Position numbers and translations under genes: made by a program | Shown here: in pieces, positions 1 to 6,332 of the stretch | Layout: each line of letters starts with the position of its first letter | How positions within the stretch are numbered: position 1 is the stretch's first letter | Assembly (NCBI GenBank): GCA_002070755.1 | Contig: MWDY01000116.1 | Location: 1-15,040, forward strand | Direction of reading: 5' to 3' | Origin: Spirochaetes bacterium ADurb.Bin110 | GTDB taxonomy: Bacteria > Spirochaetota > Spirochaetia > Treponematales > Rectinemataceae | Length of the DNA stretch: 15,040 nucleotides | The notes under the pieces: generated by a model | Database searches by the model: none | Seen by the model: only the letters and a program-made list of their open reading frames with translations | What the model was told of the DNA's origin: nothing

Positions 1-405
1 GAGATAGCTAATCTGAGAATCGCGGGATCTTGCGTAACAGACATCGTAAATATTGAAACTAAGCGATTTAGTTAGATTGTTGAAACCCTGGAGCTTTATA
101 GTCCTCCCTTTGACTCTTCGGACCAACTAAACAGTCCTCCCTCTCTGTGTTCAGCCCTACGGCGGCTGCGTTGGCATCTGTATCCTTCGCATATTTGGTA
201 ATTATATCCTATTTACTGTGTAGGGTAAAGGCAGCACTATGGTAAGACCATGTTCTGAGATAATGTTGAATGAATTGATTACTGTGCACAAAACCGTCGA
301 GCACCATATTAATTGACCATGATAGATCATGTCACATGTTCTGGTTACAAAACAGACTTGACTCTCAAAGCCATCCTACGGCAAAATACACCATATTCTA
401 CATTT
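1..405. other. Region left of the tRNA with no recognisable gene
   Basis: No gene can be supported here. On the + strand an open frame runs in from the window edge and stops with TAG at 73-75 (about 24 codons); it could be the tail of a gene but is too short to judge. The 10-mer AGTCCTCCCT occurs twice, at 100-109 and 133-142. A short palindrome, CATGAT-AG-ATCATG, lies at 318-331, about 75 bp before the tRNA; it could be a protein-binding site but nothing confirms it. An apparent 98-codon frame over 336-632 spans the tRNA and is not a gene. Confidence 0.5.
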
Positions 406-488
406 GCCGGCATGGTGAAATGGCATACACGGTAGACTCAAAATCTGCTGCTTGCAAGAGCGTGTGGGTTCAAGTCCCACTGCCGGCA
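406..488 (+). tRNA. tRNA-Leu (anticodon CAA)
   Basis: The 7-bp acceptor stem GCCGGCA (406-412) pairs with TGCCGGC (481-487), with A488 as discriminator. The anticodon stem GTAGA/TCTGC encloses the loop CTCAAAA, giving anticodon CAA, which reads the leucine codon UUG. A long variable arm, as expected for a leucine tRNA, precedes the T arm GTGGG-TTCAAGT-CCCAC. The 3' CCA is not encoded. An integrase gene starts 189 bp downstream and reads away, so the 3' part of this tRNA is the likely attachment site of the neighbouring element. Confidence 0.95.
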
Positions 489-593
489 ATTTTTAGTGCT
501 TTTTATTATCCTTCCAAGTCAAGCATATTTTCGATTATATCATTGATATTCAATAGTTTTCATGTATTGCCCATCTTTCTTTGTTTTACTTCC

Positions 594-622
594 TTGACGA
601 GCGTTTTACATTGGTTTATCCT
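594..622 (+). promoter_or_regulatory. Probable promoter of the integrase gene
   Basis: TTGACG (594-599) and TATCCT (617-622) are separated by exactly 17 bp and lie 55 bp before the integrase start. The match to the sigma-70 consensus is 5/6 and 4/6. It lies between the tRNA 3' end and the integrase, where the left-end promoter of an integrated element is expected. Confidence 0.5.
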
Positions 623-626
623 TTAC

Positions 627-645
627 TTGTAGAATATTTGTAGAA
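627..645 (+). repeat. Two copies of TTGTAGAA, 11 bp apart
   Basis: TTGTAGAA occurs at 627-634 and 638-645, one helical turn apart, just after the predicted integrase promoter and before its ribosome-binding site. This spacing suits a protein binding one DNA face, such as a repressor or an integrase arm-type site. That role is an inference. Confidence 0.4.
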
Positions 646-676
646 CGAAAAGCGGTGTGAATAAAAAGGGGGAAAC

Positions 677-1762
677 ATGGGTGTAAAGATTCGGCAAAAG
701 AAAAACCATCTGTATTTGGATGTCTATGAACATGGCAGACGAAGCTGGGAAGCTCTGGGCTTAACGGTGCCCAAGGACACGACAGGGAGACGTGAGGTTA
801 TGGCGCTGGCTGAGGAGTACCGGCGAAAGAGAGAGATGCAGCTTTTTGCGCAGCGACACCTTCTAACCGACCCGATTAGAATTAAGATAAAACTCATTGA
901 TTATGCCGAAGAAAAAGCAAGCGCGTACGACAAACAGGCCCACTTGCCGAAGTCATTGAAATATCTTCGCTCATTCGCAGGCGATGTTCTCCTGAAAGAT
1001 GTTGACGAAACTTTTGTTGATAGTTACCGAGCCTACCTTTTGGAGCAAAAAAGCTTAGGCCCGACAAGTGCGCGGCACTATCTGGATGCGTTCAAGGCTC
1101 TAATGGCTAAAGCTGTGCGAGAACGGCTCATTGAAGTAAACCCCGCGCAAAGCATGAAGACCATCAAAACGCCTGAGGCGAAGCGACCGTTTCTCACTGT
1201 TGCTGAGATTCAAATGCTCTTTAACACTCCGATAACCGGCGGGGCACTCGCGCAGGATTGCAAACGCGCTTTTCTCCTTTCTTGCTTTACCGGCTTGCGG
1301 CTGGGAGATTTAAAAACTTTGACATGGGGGGATATTCAGAGAGAGCCTGAGGCGGCAATAAGCAAACGTATGAATAAAACTGGTGAAATCATTACGATCC
1401 CCCTTGTGCCTTCTGCCTGGCGAATTCTCGATGACAAACAGCTACACCGCCGAGATGAACTAGTTTTCCCAGCACTGGCCGTATCAAAGAGCGAATACAG
1501 GCCGCTTGCGCGATGGAGGAAAGCGGCAGGAATCGATAAACCATTCGGGTGGCATGCAGCAAGGCATTCCTTCGCAATGATGAGCCTTGAGGTTTCAGGC
1601 GACATTTATGCCGTATCAAGACTGCTGGGACATTCAGACATAAAGATTACAACCGCATACCTGCACTTCATGGATTCGAGAAAGAAGCAGATTCTTGATG
1701 CATTGCCCGACATCGATACGCAAGAGAAAAGCGAGATTCTGAAATTCAAAGCAAAAGAATAG
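677..1762 (+). CDS. Tyrosine recombinase / site-specific integrase
   Basis: This 361-residue enzyme would cut and rejoin DNA at attachment sites, inserting and excising the element. An N-terminal arm-binding-like domain (about 1-60) is followed by a SAM-like core-binding domain (about 68-160) and the catalytic domain (about 170-345). The catalytic set is visible: Arg208 in TGLRLGD, a likely Lys near 234, His293 and Arg296 in HAARHS, His319 in LLGHSD, and the nucleophile Tyr328 in TTAYLHF. The length is normal for the family and the gene is intact. A purine-rich ribosome-binding site (AAGGGGG) precedes the ATG. It reads away from the tRNA-Leu, whose 3' end is the likely integration target. The next gene begins 9 bp after its stop, so the two are probably co-transcribed. 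Confidence 0.93.
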   Translation: MGVKIRQKKNHLYLDVYEHGRRSWEALGLTVPKDTTGRREVMALAEEYRRKREMQLFAQRHLLTDPIRIKIKLIDYAEEKASAYDKQAHLPKSLKYLRSFAGDVLLKDVDETFVDSYRAYLLEQKSLGPTSARHYLDAFKALMAKAVRERLIEVNPAQSMKTIKTPEAKRPFLTVAEIQMLFNTPITGGALAQDCKRAFLLSCFTGLRLGDLKTLTWGDIQREPEAAISKRMNKTGEIITIPLVPSAWRILDDKQLHRRDELVFPALAVSKSEYRPLARWRKAAGIDKPFGWHAARHSFAMMSLEVSGDIYAVSRLLGHSDIKITTAYLHFMDSRKKQILDALPDIDTQEKSEILKFKAKE

Positions 1763-1770
1763 GAGCTATT

Positions 1771-2505
1771 ATGGTTTTTAATGAAAATGAAGAGGGTTAT
1801 AAGAGTGTCGAGGAAATCCTTGAGGCCATAGAAAAAGAATACGACAAGCCATCTGAACGGCGCAAATGCTATTGCAATATTTTGGCTGATATTAGGCAGG
1901 AGCAAGAGACAAGAAAGCAAGCCTTCCTTGCGTTAGTTCCGGATACACTGAAAGCGATAGTTGAAGATTGGCCGCAGAACGCTGGTGAGCAAGATGAGGA
2001 ATTAGGCGATTTTGAAGATACGACTAGCTATAGAGAAAAAACCCTGCGATCTATTTTGAGAAAAGTGGGGAAACCGAATAACGAAAGTGATAAAATGTAT
2101 ATTCTTAAAGCAATTACTTTCACACTTAAAAGCACTAACGCCTATGAACGCTGGCTAGATGCGAAAGTTTACGGTGACAATTTTCAAAAAAAAGGTGACA
2201 AATTCAATATAATCCTTCCTCCAATAAAAAATGATAAAGAACAGCTGGAAATTCATGCCCCTCAAGGCGAAGAAGCTAAGCGACAGCAAGAGGTTGGCAA
2301 AAAGGTTATAGAAGGAGGCCGAAAAGGTGCAAGGATTGCTTCCCATGGTTCCGAAAAATCCAGAAGAAAGGAAAAAGTTCTCAAGAGATACGACGAAATA
2401 ATGGCACAACCCCATAAATTGCCAGAGACAGAAGTTAAAAAGCAACTAGCTAATGAATTTCGTATTAATATTTCTACAGTTTATAGATATTTGCAAAACA
2501 AATAA
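1771..2505 (+). CDS. Unknown protein with a C-terminal helix-turn-helix
   Basis: A 244-residue charged protein that I do not recognise as a named family. The start is set by AGGAG seven bases before the ATG. The last 45 residues look like a resolvase/Hin-type helix-turn-helix: a helix in LPETEVKKQLANEF, a turn, then a recognition helix in NISTVYRYL. The middle (about 150-200) is rich in Lys, Glu and Gln with basic clusters (RRKEK). It directly follows the integrase and is probably in its operon, so a DNA-binding role in control or recombination of the element is plausible but inferred. Its base composition is more AT-rich than that of the integrase and the ATPase gene, which suggests a mosaic origin. 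Confidence 0.75.
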   Translation: MVFNENEEGYKSVEEILEAIEKEYDKPSERRKCYCNILADIRQEQETRKQAFLALVPDTLKAIVEDWPQNAGEQDEELGDFEDTTSYREKTLRSILRKVGKPNNESDKMYILKAITFTLKSTNAYERWLDAKVYGDNFQKKGDKFNIILPPIKNDKEQLEIHAPQGEEAKRQQEVGKKVIEGGRKGARIASHGSEKSRRKEKVLKRYDEIMAQPHKLPETEVKKQLANEFRINISTVYRYLQNK

Positions 2506-2563
2506 AACCTGTTAATTCATTGCCTCATATTCCGCTATTGATTCTTTTTTCGCAATAAAATTC

Positions 2564-2587
2564 GCAAAACAAGCAAAACAATCAAAC
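2564..2587 (+). repeat. Short tandem repeat GCAAAACAA
   Basis: GCAAAACAA occurs twice back to back (2564-2572, 2573-2581), followed by a degenerate third unit TCAAAC. It lies in the 132-bp AT-rich gap before the excisionase-like gene, together with two copies of TTCGCAA (the second at 2561-2567). A binding site for the neighbouring small DNA-binding protein is possible but not shown. Confidence 0.4.
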
Positions 2588-2635
2588 CCTCCCGCTGCAA
2601 ATAAAAAATGTGCGATTTATCCAATCGACGGTAAA

Positions 2636-2651
2636 CTGTGGAAAACCACAG
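2636..2651 (+). promoter_or_regulatory. Perfect stem-loop before the excisionase-like gene
   Basis: CTGTGG (2636-2641) and CCACAG (2646-2651) form a perfect 6-bp stem around an AAAA tetraloop, ending 25 bp before the ATG at 2677. No U-run follows, so it is not a terminator. It could be an operator or a 5' leader structure. Confidence 0.4.
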
Positions 2652-2676
2652 CAATATATACCGCCATGGAGTAAAT

Positions 2677-2901
2677 ATGACGAAATTTCTATCTGTTGAC
2701 GAAGCGGCGACGCTCTTAAAAACTACTCGAAGTTATATTTATAAACTTGTGTGCGAGCGCAAACTACCGACTTACAAACCCACAGGCGGCAGGCTGCTTT
2801 TTGATGCTGACGAACTCATTGATTTCGTTCACAAAGGGCGCAAGGCCACCCAGAACGAACTTTCTGACCGTGCCGATGCGATCTTGAACCGGAGGCCATG
2901 A
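2677..2901 (+). CDS. Excisionase/AlpA-like small helix-turn-helix protein
   Basis: This 74-residue protein has the MerR-type helix-turn-helix (HTH_17) seen in excisionases and AlpA-like regulators: an N-terminal LSVDEAATLLKTT, a recognition region RSYIYKLVCERKLP, then the wing-like TGGRLLFDADELIDFV. Such proteins bend or bind DNA to direct excision or switch on element genes. The ATG at 2677 is chosen over an upstream in-frame start at 2638 because GGAG lies five bases before it and the family match begins there. The next gene starts one base after its stop codon, so the two are probably translated from one message. Whether it acts as excisionase or as transcription activator cannot be told from the sequence. 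Confidence 0.82.
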   Translation: MTKFLSVDEAATLLKTTRSYIYKLVCERKLPTYKPTGGRLLFDADELIDFVHKGRKATQNELSDRADAILNRRP

Positions 2902-2902
2902 T

Positions 2903-3289
2903 ATGATCGCGGCGGCACAAAAAAACCCGCCCCAGGCAGGCGGGCAGGATGAAGGGCAAAATGGCTTATCTGTATATAGTATAAGCAATAAACAAAAAGC
3001 TGTCAAGTCGAGGATCATCCGCTTGCGGCAATCTTGGCACTTGGAGATTGCTGACTTCCAAAGTTTCGCCATTTTTATCGCCCGACTTTATCTTGAATAT
3101 GCACCGCCGGATGTTCGAGCGCAATTCATGGGTGCGCCTTCTCAAACGCCGCACAAAACGGTCGAGCTTGCGGAGACATTTTTGCTACTGTACGGCACGG
3201 CCGAGGAACAGGTGAAGATAACGGAGGGGCAATATTCGCTGACCGACCTTTGGAGTGCGGCAATTCAGCTTGCAGGGGGTGCGGAATGA
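2903..3289 (+). CDS. Small protein of unknown function
   Basis: A 128-residue protein not recognised as a named family. GGAGG lies seven bases before the ATG. Its stop overlaps the start of the next gene (ATGA), so it is translationally coupled to the DUF3631 ATPase. The first ~35 residues are low in structure (Gln, Gly, Asn rich) and are encoded partly by a GC-rich hairpin. Residues from about 45 look folded, with FAIFIARLYLEYAP and ETFLLLYGTAEE as likely helices. The context places it in the replication or regulation block; no function can be assigned. Confidence 0.7.
   Translation: MIAAAQKNPPQAGGQDEGQNGLSVYSISNKQKAVKSRIIRLRQSWHLEIADFQSFAIFIARLYLEYAPPDVRAQFMGAPSQTPHKTVELAETFLLLYGTAEEQVKITEGQYSLTDLWSAAIQLAGGAE
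2919..2944 (-). terminator. Minus-strand intrinsic terminator inside the start of a + gene
   Basis: Read on the minus strand, a 6-bp GC-only stem CCCGCC/GGCGGG (2926-2931 with 2939-2944, 7-nt loop) is followed at once by seven T (2919-2925). This has the textbook shape of a Rho-independent terminator. It lies within the first 14 codons of the 128-residue + strand gene. It would stop leftward transcription coming from the replication genes, or antisense transcription into the excisionase-like and integrase genes. Confidence 0.55.
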
Positions 3290-4764
3290 GCGAAGTTACA
3301 CTGCCCATTGACGCAATCCTGCACGAGATCGGAGCCGATCTGCAACCGGCTGTCCATGACTTGCAAGAACGCGTTAATTCCTTATCAGACGTAGAATTTG
3401 AGCAAAAACGCAAGGAGCTTGCGGCAGAATTTGGTGTGCGGACTTCTGCCCTTGACAAGCTGCGGCGAAGGCCTGATGCACAAAAACAGGGGCAAGCCTT
3501 GGCGCTTGCTAATCCTGTACCTGCTTCTGAACCGCAAGCCGGCAAAAAGCTACTTGACGACCTGGCCGCGCAGATCAGGCGGTTTATCGCCGCTGACGCT
3601 GGAAGTATTGATGCCATAACACTTTGGATAGTATTTGCGCATATCGCTGACCGCGCCGCAGTATGCCCGAATCTTGCCTTTGTATCGGCAACAAAAGCCT
3701 GTGGCAAAAGCACAGCGCTGGATGTGGTATCTAGGCTTATTCCGCGTTCAATCAACATTGCCAATATCACACCGGCGGCTTTGTTCCGAGTGATCGAGGC
3801 GGCGCACCCTTCGTTGATTATTGACGAAGCCGACACGATGTTCAGGCAGAATGAGGAACTTCGCTGCCTTCTGAATGCCGGCTTTACGCGAAGCGCGGCG
3901 CAGGTTTTGCGAACCGTGGGCGACGACTACGAACCGAGAATATTCACTGTTTGGGCGGCAAAAGCCTTTGCGCTTATTGGACGGTTGCCTGACACTCTGG
4001 AATCGCGTTCCGTTGTGATCCGTATGCGCCGCAGGCTGCCTGATGAAGTGATCGAACGGTTGCGTTCCGATAAAGATCAGGGCTTCGTTGAGCTACAATC
4101 GCGGATCGCGCGGTTTATTCTGGACAATGCCGAGGCAATCATTGGCGATGAGCCGGAGCTGCCGGAAGGCTTGAGCGACCGACAGGCGGATGTATGGCGC
4201 GAATTATGCCGGATCGCGGATATTGCAGGCGGCGACTGGCCGAAGCGGGCACAACAGGCTGCATTAGAGCTTTGCGCAAAGAGCGATGATGACGGCGACC
4301 TGTCAATCCGACTGTTGACCGATATTCAAACGATCTTCGCGGAATCGCCCGAACGGGACTTCTGGCCTTCGCAGGCGATTGTGGATGCGCTCAATGGCCT
4401 TGATGAAGCACCTTGGGCTGACCTGAACAACGGCAAAGGGCTGACAACGAACCGCCTTGCAAGGATGCTACAGCGATTCGAGATCAAAACAAAAACCGTG
4501 CGCATGGGCAATCGGACACCGAAGGGCTACGCTGCGTCATCCTTCGCCGATATATTCGCGCGATATCTGCAAAACAACCGCAACACGCAACAAAATCGCG
4601 ATAACTCTTTGCATGACAACAACATAAAATGTTGCGGAATTGTTTCTGTTGCGGATGGCAACCGCAACATTCAGGAAACAGGGCGCAATGATGACGACAC
4701 GGCAAGCGATGCCGGAAGCACGACAGGCGTATCGGGGGGCTTTGATGAACTCGACATTTTCTAA
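3286..4764 (+). CDS. DUF3631 primase/helicase-like ATPase of a phage-type element
   Basis: A 492-residue protein with a DUF3631 domain (about 95-290), found in phage, plasmid and island proteins linked to primase/helicase functions. A Walker A-like ATKACGKST (135-143) has Ala where the first Gly usually stands, and the Walker B is SLIIDEAD (176-183). Family signatures ITPAALFR, LLNAGFTRS, YEPRIFTVWAAKA and LPDTLESRSVVIRMRRR follow in order. There is no primase or polymerase domain at the N-terminus; residues 1-90 are a short helical leader. The tail (about 430-492) is low-complexity and encoded by the inverted-repeat cluster. The ATG at 3286 overlaps the upstream stop (ATGA) and follows a GGGGGTG ribosome-binding site. 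It is probably the replication ATPase of the element. A role for the repeats as its loading site is inference. Confidence 0.88.
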   Translation: MSEVTLPIDAILHEIGADLQPAVHDLQERVNSLSDVEFEQKRKELAAEFGVRTSALDKLRRRPDAQKQGQALALANPVPASEPQAGKKLLDDLAAQIRRFIAADAGSIDAITLWIVFAHIADRAAVCPNLAFVSATKACGKSTALDVVSRLIPRSINIANITPAALFRVIEAAHPSLIIDEADTMFRQNEELRCLLNAGFTRSAAQVLRTVGDDYEPRIFTVWAAKAFALIGRLPDTLESRSVVIRMRRRLPDEVIERLRSDKDQGFVELQSRIARFILDNAEAIIGDEPELPEGLSDRQADVWRELCRIADIAGGDWPKRAQQAALELCAKSDDDGDLSIRLLTDIQTIFAESPERDFWPSQAIVDALNGLDEAPWADLNNGKGLTTNRLARMLQRFEIKTKTVRMGNRTPKGYAASSFADIFARYLQNNRNTQQNRDNSLHDNNIKCCGIVSVADGNRNIQETGRNDDDTASDAGSTTGVSGGFDELDIF

Positions 4765-4859
4765 AATGTTGCGGATTGAAAACGCAACCGCAACACAACC
4801 GCAACATGACTATTTATTTATTCCATATACAATTACAGCAAAAATGTTTCGTGTTGCGG
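4578..4859. repeat. Inverted-repeat cluster 1 (CCGCAACA / TGTTGCGG), iteron-like
   Basis: Eight exact copies of one 8-mer lie within 282 bp. CCGCAACA is at 4578, 4662, 4788 and 4799; its complement TGTTGCGG is at 4630, 4647, 4767 and 4852. A 7-base partial copy is at 4586. The + copies are preceded by AA. All four complements are followed by A, and three of them by AT. The copies at 4647 and 4662 form an 8-bp stem with a 7-nt loop. The right part (4788-4859) has two + copies 11 bp apart, an AT-rich core with TACAATTACA (4828-4837), then one minus copy. The cluster begins inside the ATPase gene and runs past its stop to the next gene's ribosome-binding site. It fits a replication origin or regulatory binding array; which one is not shown. 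Confidence 0.85.
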
Positions 4860-4875
4860 ATGCTTTAGGGGGTGT

Positions 4876-5067
4876 ATGATGAACAAAGATTGTACTGACG
4901 GCTGGATCAGGCGAGCGATTGCGAAGCTCAAAGCATACCGGCTTGACCTGTACCTGGATGACTGTTTCGAGCAAGCGGAATCGCTCAATGCGCTTATCGC
5001 CGAAGGAGAACAAATATTGCAAGAAGCGGCACTTGCCCGTAATGGCTACATTGTGAAGGCGCGATGA
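4876..5067 (+). CDS. Small unknown protein between the repeat clusters
   Basis: A protein of 63 residues (62 if the second of two adjacent ATGs, at 4879, is used; that one has the better distance from the GGGGG ribosome-binding site). It is not recognised as a named family. It is predicted to be mostly helical and acidic (LDLYLDDCFEQAESLNALIAEGEQILQEAAL). It lies between two inverted-repeat clusters downstream of the ATPase gene, and its stop overlaps a possible 52-codon frame (ATGATG). Being retained between the clusters suggests it belongs to the same replication or regulation unit. No function is assigned. Confidence 0.6.
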   Translation: MMNKDCTDGWIRRAIAKLKAYRLDLYLDDCFEQAESLNALIAEGEQILQEAALARNGYIVKAR

Positions 5068-5222
5068 TGGCACTTACAGATCGTCAATTCCACTTGCAAA
5101 ACGGAACCGCCATAGCAACCGCCATTAAATATATGTATGTGCTATATGTAATTGTAGCGTTTTATGGCGGATTGGCGGTTCAAAAGGGGGTACAGAAAAA
5201 ACATGCAAATTGGCGGAATTGA
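5064..5222 (+). CDS. Possible 52-residue ORF spanning repeat cluster 2
   Basis: An ATG overlaps the stop of the preceding gene and opens a 52-codon frame. Its middle, YMYVLYVIVAFYGGLAV, is hydrophobic enough for one membrane segment. However, most of the frame is made by inverted-repeat cluster 2, so the protein sequence may only be a by-product of the repeats, and no separate ribosome-binding site is seen. It is listed because overlapping starts are common in this block. It may equally be non-coding. Confidence 0.25.
   Translation: MMALTDRQFHLQNGTAIATAIKYMYVLYVIVAFYGGLAVQKGVQKKHANWRN
5105..5218. repeat. Inverted-repeat cluster 2 (AACCGCCAT / ATGGCGG), iteron-like
   Basis: AACCGCCAT occurs at 5105-5113 and 5117-5125. 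After a 38-bp AT-rich core come the complements ATGGCGG (5164-5170) and ATTGGCGGTT (5171-5180), with ATTGGCGGAAT at 5209-5218. The core carries TGTAATTGTA (5147-5156), the exact reverse complement of the 10-mer in the core of cluster 1. The layout (two + copies 12 bp apart, AT-rich core, minus copies, then a run of five G) repeats that of cluster 1 with a different word. One more ATTGGCGG lies at 5781-5788 inside a later gene. Confidence 0.75.
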
Positions 5223-5285
5223 GCAAAAACAGCGCCCAAAGTGCGCAATTTTGCAAAGAGCGAACGCGAAAAAGAGGTGTAAATC

Positions 5286-5549
5286 ATGGGTGAAACGACA
5301 TTTGATGTTGAAAAAAAACTTGCGACCGTTCGGAGGTTGTCGAGCCTGGCAGGTTGCCGCCGCGAGGCAGCGCGGCTTTATGAACAAGCGAAAGCTGAAG
5401 GCGGGCGCGATCCGCAGAAGATCAGCTACTATCGGGCTTTGGGCTACCTATTGAATACAGTTGCGGAAATTCTGCGGAATGAAAAACTAGAGGACATTGA
5501 GCAAAGACTGAGCACCTTGGAAAAGGCGCAAGGGAGGGCTGGAAAATGA
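5286..5549 (+). CDS. Small unknown helical protein
   Basis: An 87-residue protein not recognised as a named family. GAGG eight bases before the ATG supports the start. It is charged and predicted helical, with REAARLYEQAKAE and a C-terminal coiled-coil-like stretch LEDIEQRLSTLEKAQ. Its stop overlaps the next ATG (ATGA), so the two are translationally coupled. A longer overlapping frame from 5164 is rejected because it is highly basic and has no good ribosome-binding site. The position after the replication module, followed by another coiled-coil small gene, is common for accessory phage-type genes, but no role can be named. Confidence 0.65.
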   Translation: MGETTFDVEKKLATVRRLSSLAGCRREAARLYEQAKAEGGRDPQKISYYRALGYLLNTVAEILRNEKLEDIEQRLSTLEKAQGRAGK

Positions 5550-5854
5550 GTTTGAAATCGCGAATCGAAAAACTTGAGCAAAACAGCGGGCGGTCTCCCC
5601 TAAGCCTATTTTTGCGATACATGCAAGCCGAAAACGAAAAAGAGGCCAAAACCTTTTACGAAAGATATTTGCGAGCCGACCCTAAGCGGGAAATCGAAGA
5701 ATTTTCCAAAATCCTCGATCGGCGTGTGGCTACGGCGAAAAGGAAGAGCCAGGAAAATGAAAAGCTGATAGCTGTCAGCGATTGGCGGATAGCGGAGGAC
5801 TCAAAAAGTGGGGAGGATGAAAAAGACAAAAACAACCCTCGCGCCTTTCATTAA
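5546..5854 (+). CDS. Small unknown charged protein
   Basis: A 102-residue protein not recognised as a named family. It is very rich in Lys, Glu and Arg. The start MSLKSRIEKLEQNSG is coiled-coil-like and is followed by LFLRYMQAENEKEAK. The C-terminal 30 residues are acidic and probably disordered. The ATG overlaps the previous stop (ATGA). An extra copy of the cluster 2 word (ATTGGCGG) lies in the gene at 5781. It is the last well-supported gene of the tight + strand block that begins at the integrase. Confidence 0.6.
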   Translation: MSLKSRIEKLEQNSGRSPLSLFLRYMQAENEKEAKTFYERYLRADPKREIEEFSKILDRRVATAKRKSQENEKLIAVSDWRIAEDSKSGEDEKDKNNPRAFH

Positions 5855-5945
5855 AAACGGTCGTGGCAGAGCTTCTGTTGGGCAGGTGGTGAAAAGGTAC
5901 GACCTTTGCCGAAAAAACCTAGCTGCGATTGTCTATCCGCTATAG
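5817..5945 (+). CDS. Possible 42-residue ORF, perhaps a cut-off gene start
   Basis: A basic 42-codon frame (KKTKTTLAPF, then RASVGQVVKRYDL) begins inside the previous gene and ends at TAG 5943-5945. GGGGAGG directly touches the ATG, too close for normal initiation. It might be the remaining start of a longer phage gene lost when the element and the restriction operon were joined, or it may be chance. No family is recognised. Confidence 0.25.
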   Translation: MKKTKTTLAPFIKNGRGRASVGQVVKRYDLCRKNLAAIVYPL

Positions 5946-6332
5946 TGAGTAAAGATGCACTCAGAAACATGATTCCGCTATTCAAAAGCGCGAGTTAGCG
6001 CATGCACCATGCACTCATGCGGTAGAAGGACCAGGCATAAATCCCTATGGCATGATGGGGAAATTTGCACGATTTTTTTGGGGATTTTGGCTTGACGAAA
6101 TAAATGGTGGTCCTAATCGATTGGCTCCGAATAAAATCTGCGACTAATATTGTTTGACACCACTCTTGAAGAGGGGTAAAGTGGTATTGTCAGCAACAAA
6201 TAATAGTGGCAAGGGGACCGTTGTGGATACAACCGGGCTGATAGAAACCGCAGTTTGGAAGCCCTGGAACCTGCCTTCGGAATTCGAAAAGGCGTATTAA
6301 AACCAAACTTTGACAAAAAAGGAGCATTCTTC
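5946..6332. other. Junction region between the small-gene block and the restriction operon
   Basis: No confirmed gene lies in these 387 bp. The 9-mer ATGCACTCA occurs at 5955-5963 and 6009-6017. CGCATG (5999-6004) and CATGCG (6016-6021) form an inverted repeat with an 11-nt loop. A + strand frame of about 64 codons ending at TAA near 6147 lacks an early start codon; its end (MMGKFARFFWGF, then LDEINGGPNRLAP) reads somewhat like protein but is not recognised and could be a remnant. A promoter at 6154-6182 and a leader of about 150 nt precede hsdM. The low gene density and repeats fit a recombination junction. Confidence 0.4.
6154..6182 (+). promoter_or_regulatory. Probable promoter of the hsdMSR operon
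   Basis: TTGACA (perfect -35, 6154-6159) and TAAAGT (4/6 -10, 6177-6182) are separated by 17 bp. The spacer holds a small palindrome, CTCTTGAAGAG, and the pair CCACT/AGTGG brackets the -10 region, so a repressor site could overlap it. The hsdM start is 151 bp downstream. Confidence 0.6.

Noticed and set aside
3126..3836. A 236-codon minus-strand frame opposite the DUF3631 gene
   Set aside because: It is Ser/Ala/Arg-rich with no domain, and lies opposite a gene with clear family motifs; it is a shadow frame.
4640..4879. A 79-codon + frame covering repeat cluster 1 and ending at the next gene's ATG
   Set aside because: More than half lies inside the ATPase gene in another frame, and its sequence (NATATQPQ and similar) comes from the repeats. 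The overlap with the next ATG is suggestive but not enough.
4578..5218. CRISPR array
   Set aside because: The repeats are only 7-10 bp, occur in both orientations and have irregular spacing; no cas genes are present.
5164..5454. A 96-codon + frame overlapping the 87-residue gene
   Set aside because: It is strongly basic with an irregular composition and has no suitable ribosome-binding site. The alternative frame at 5286 has a good site and couples to the next gene.
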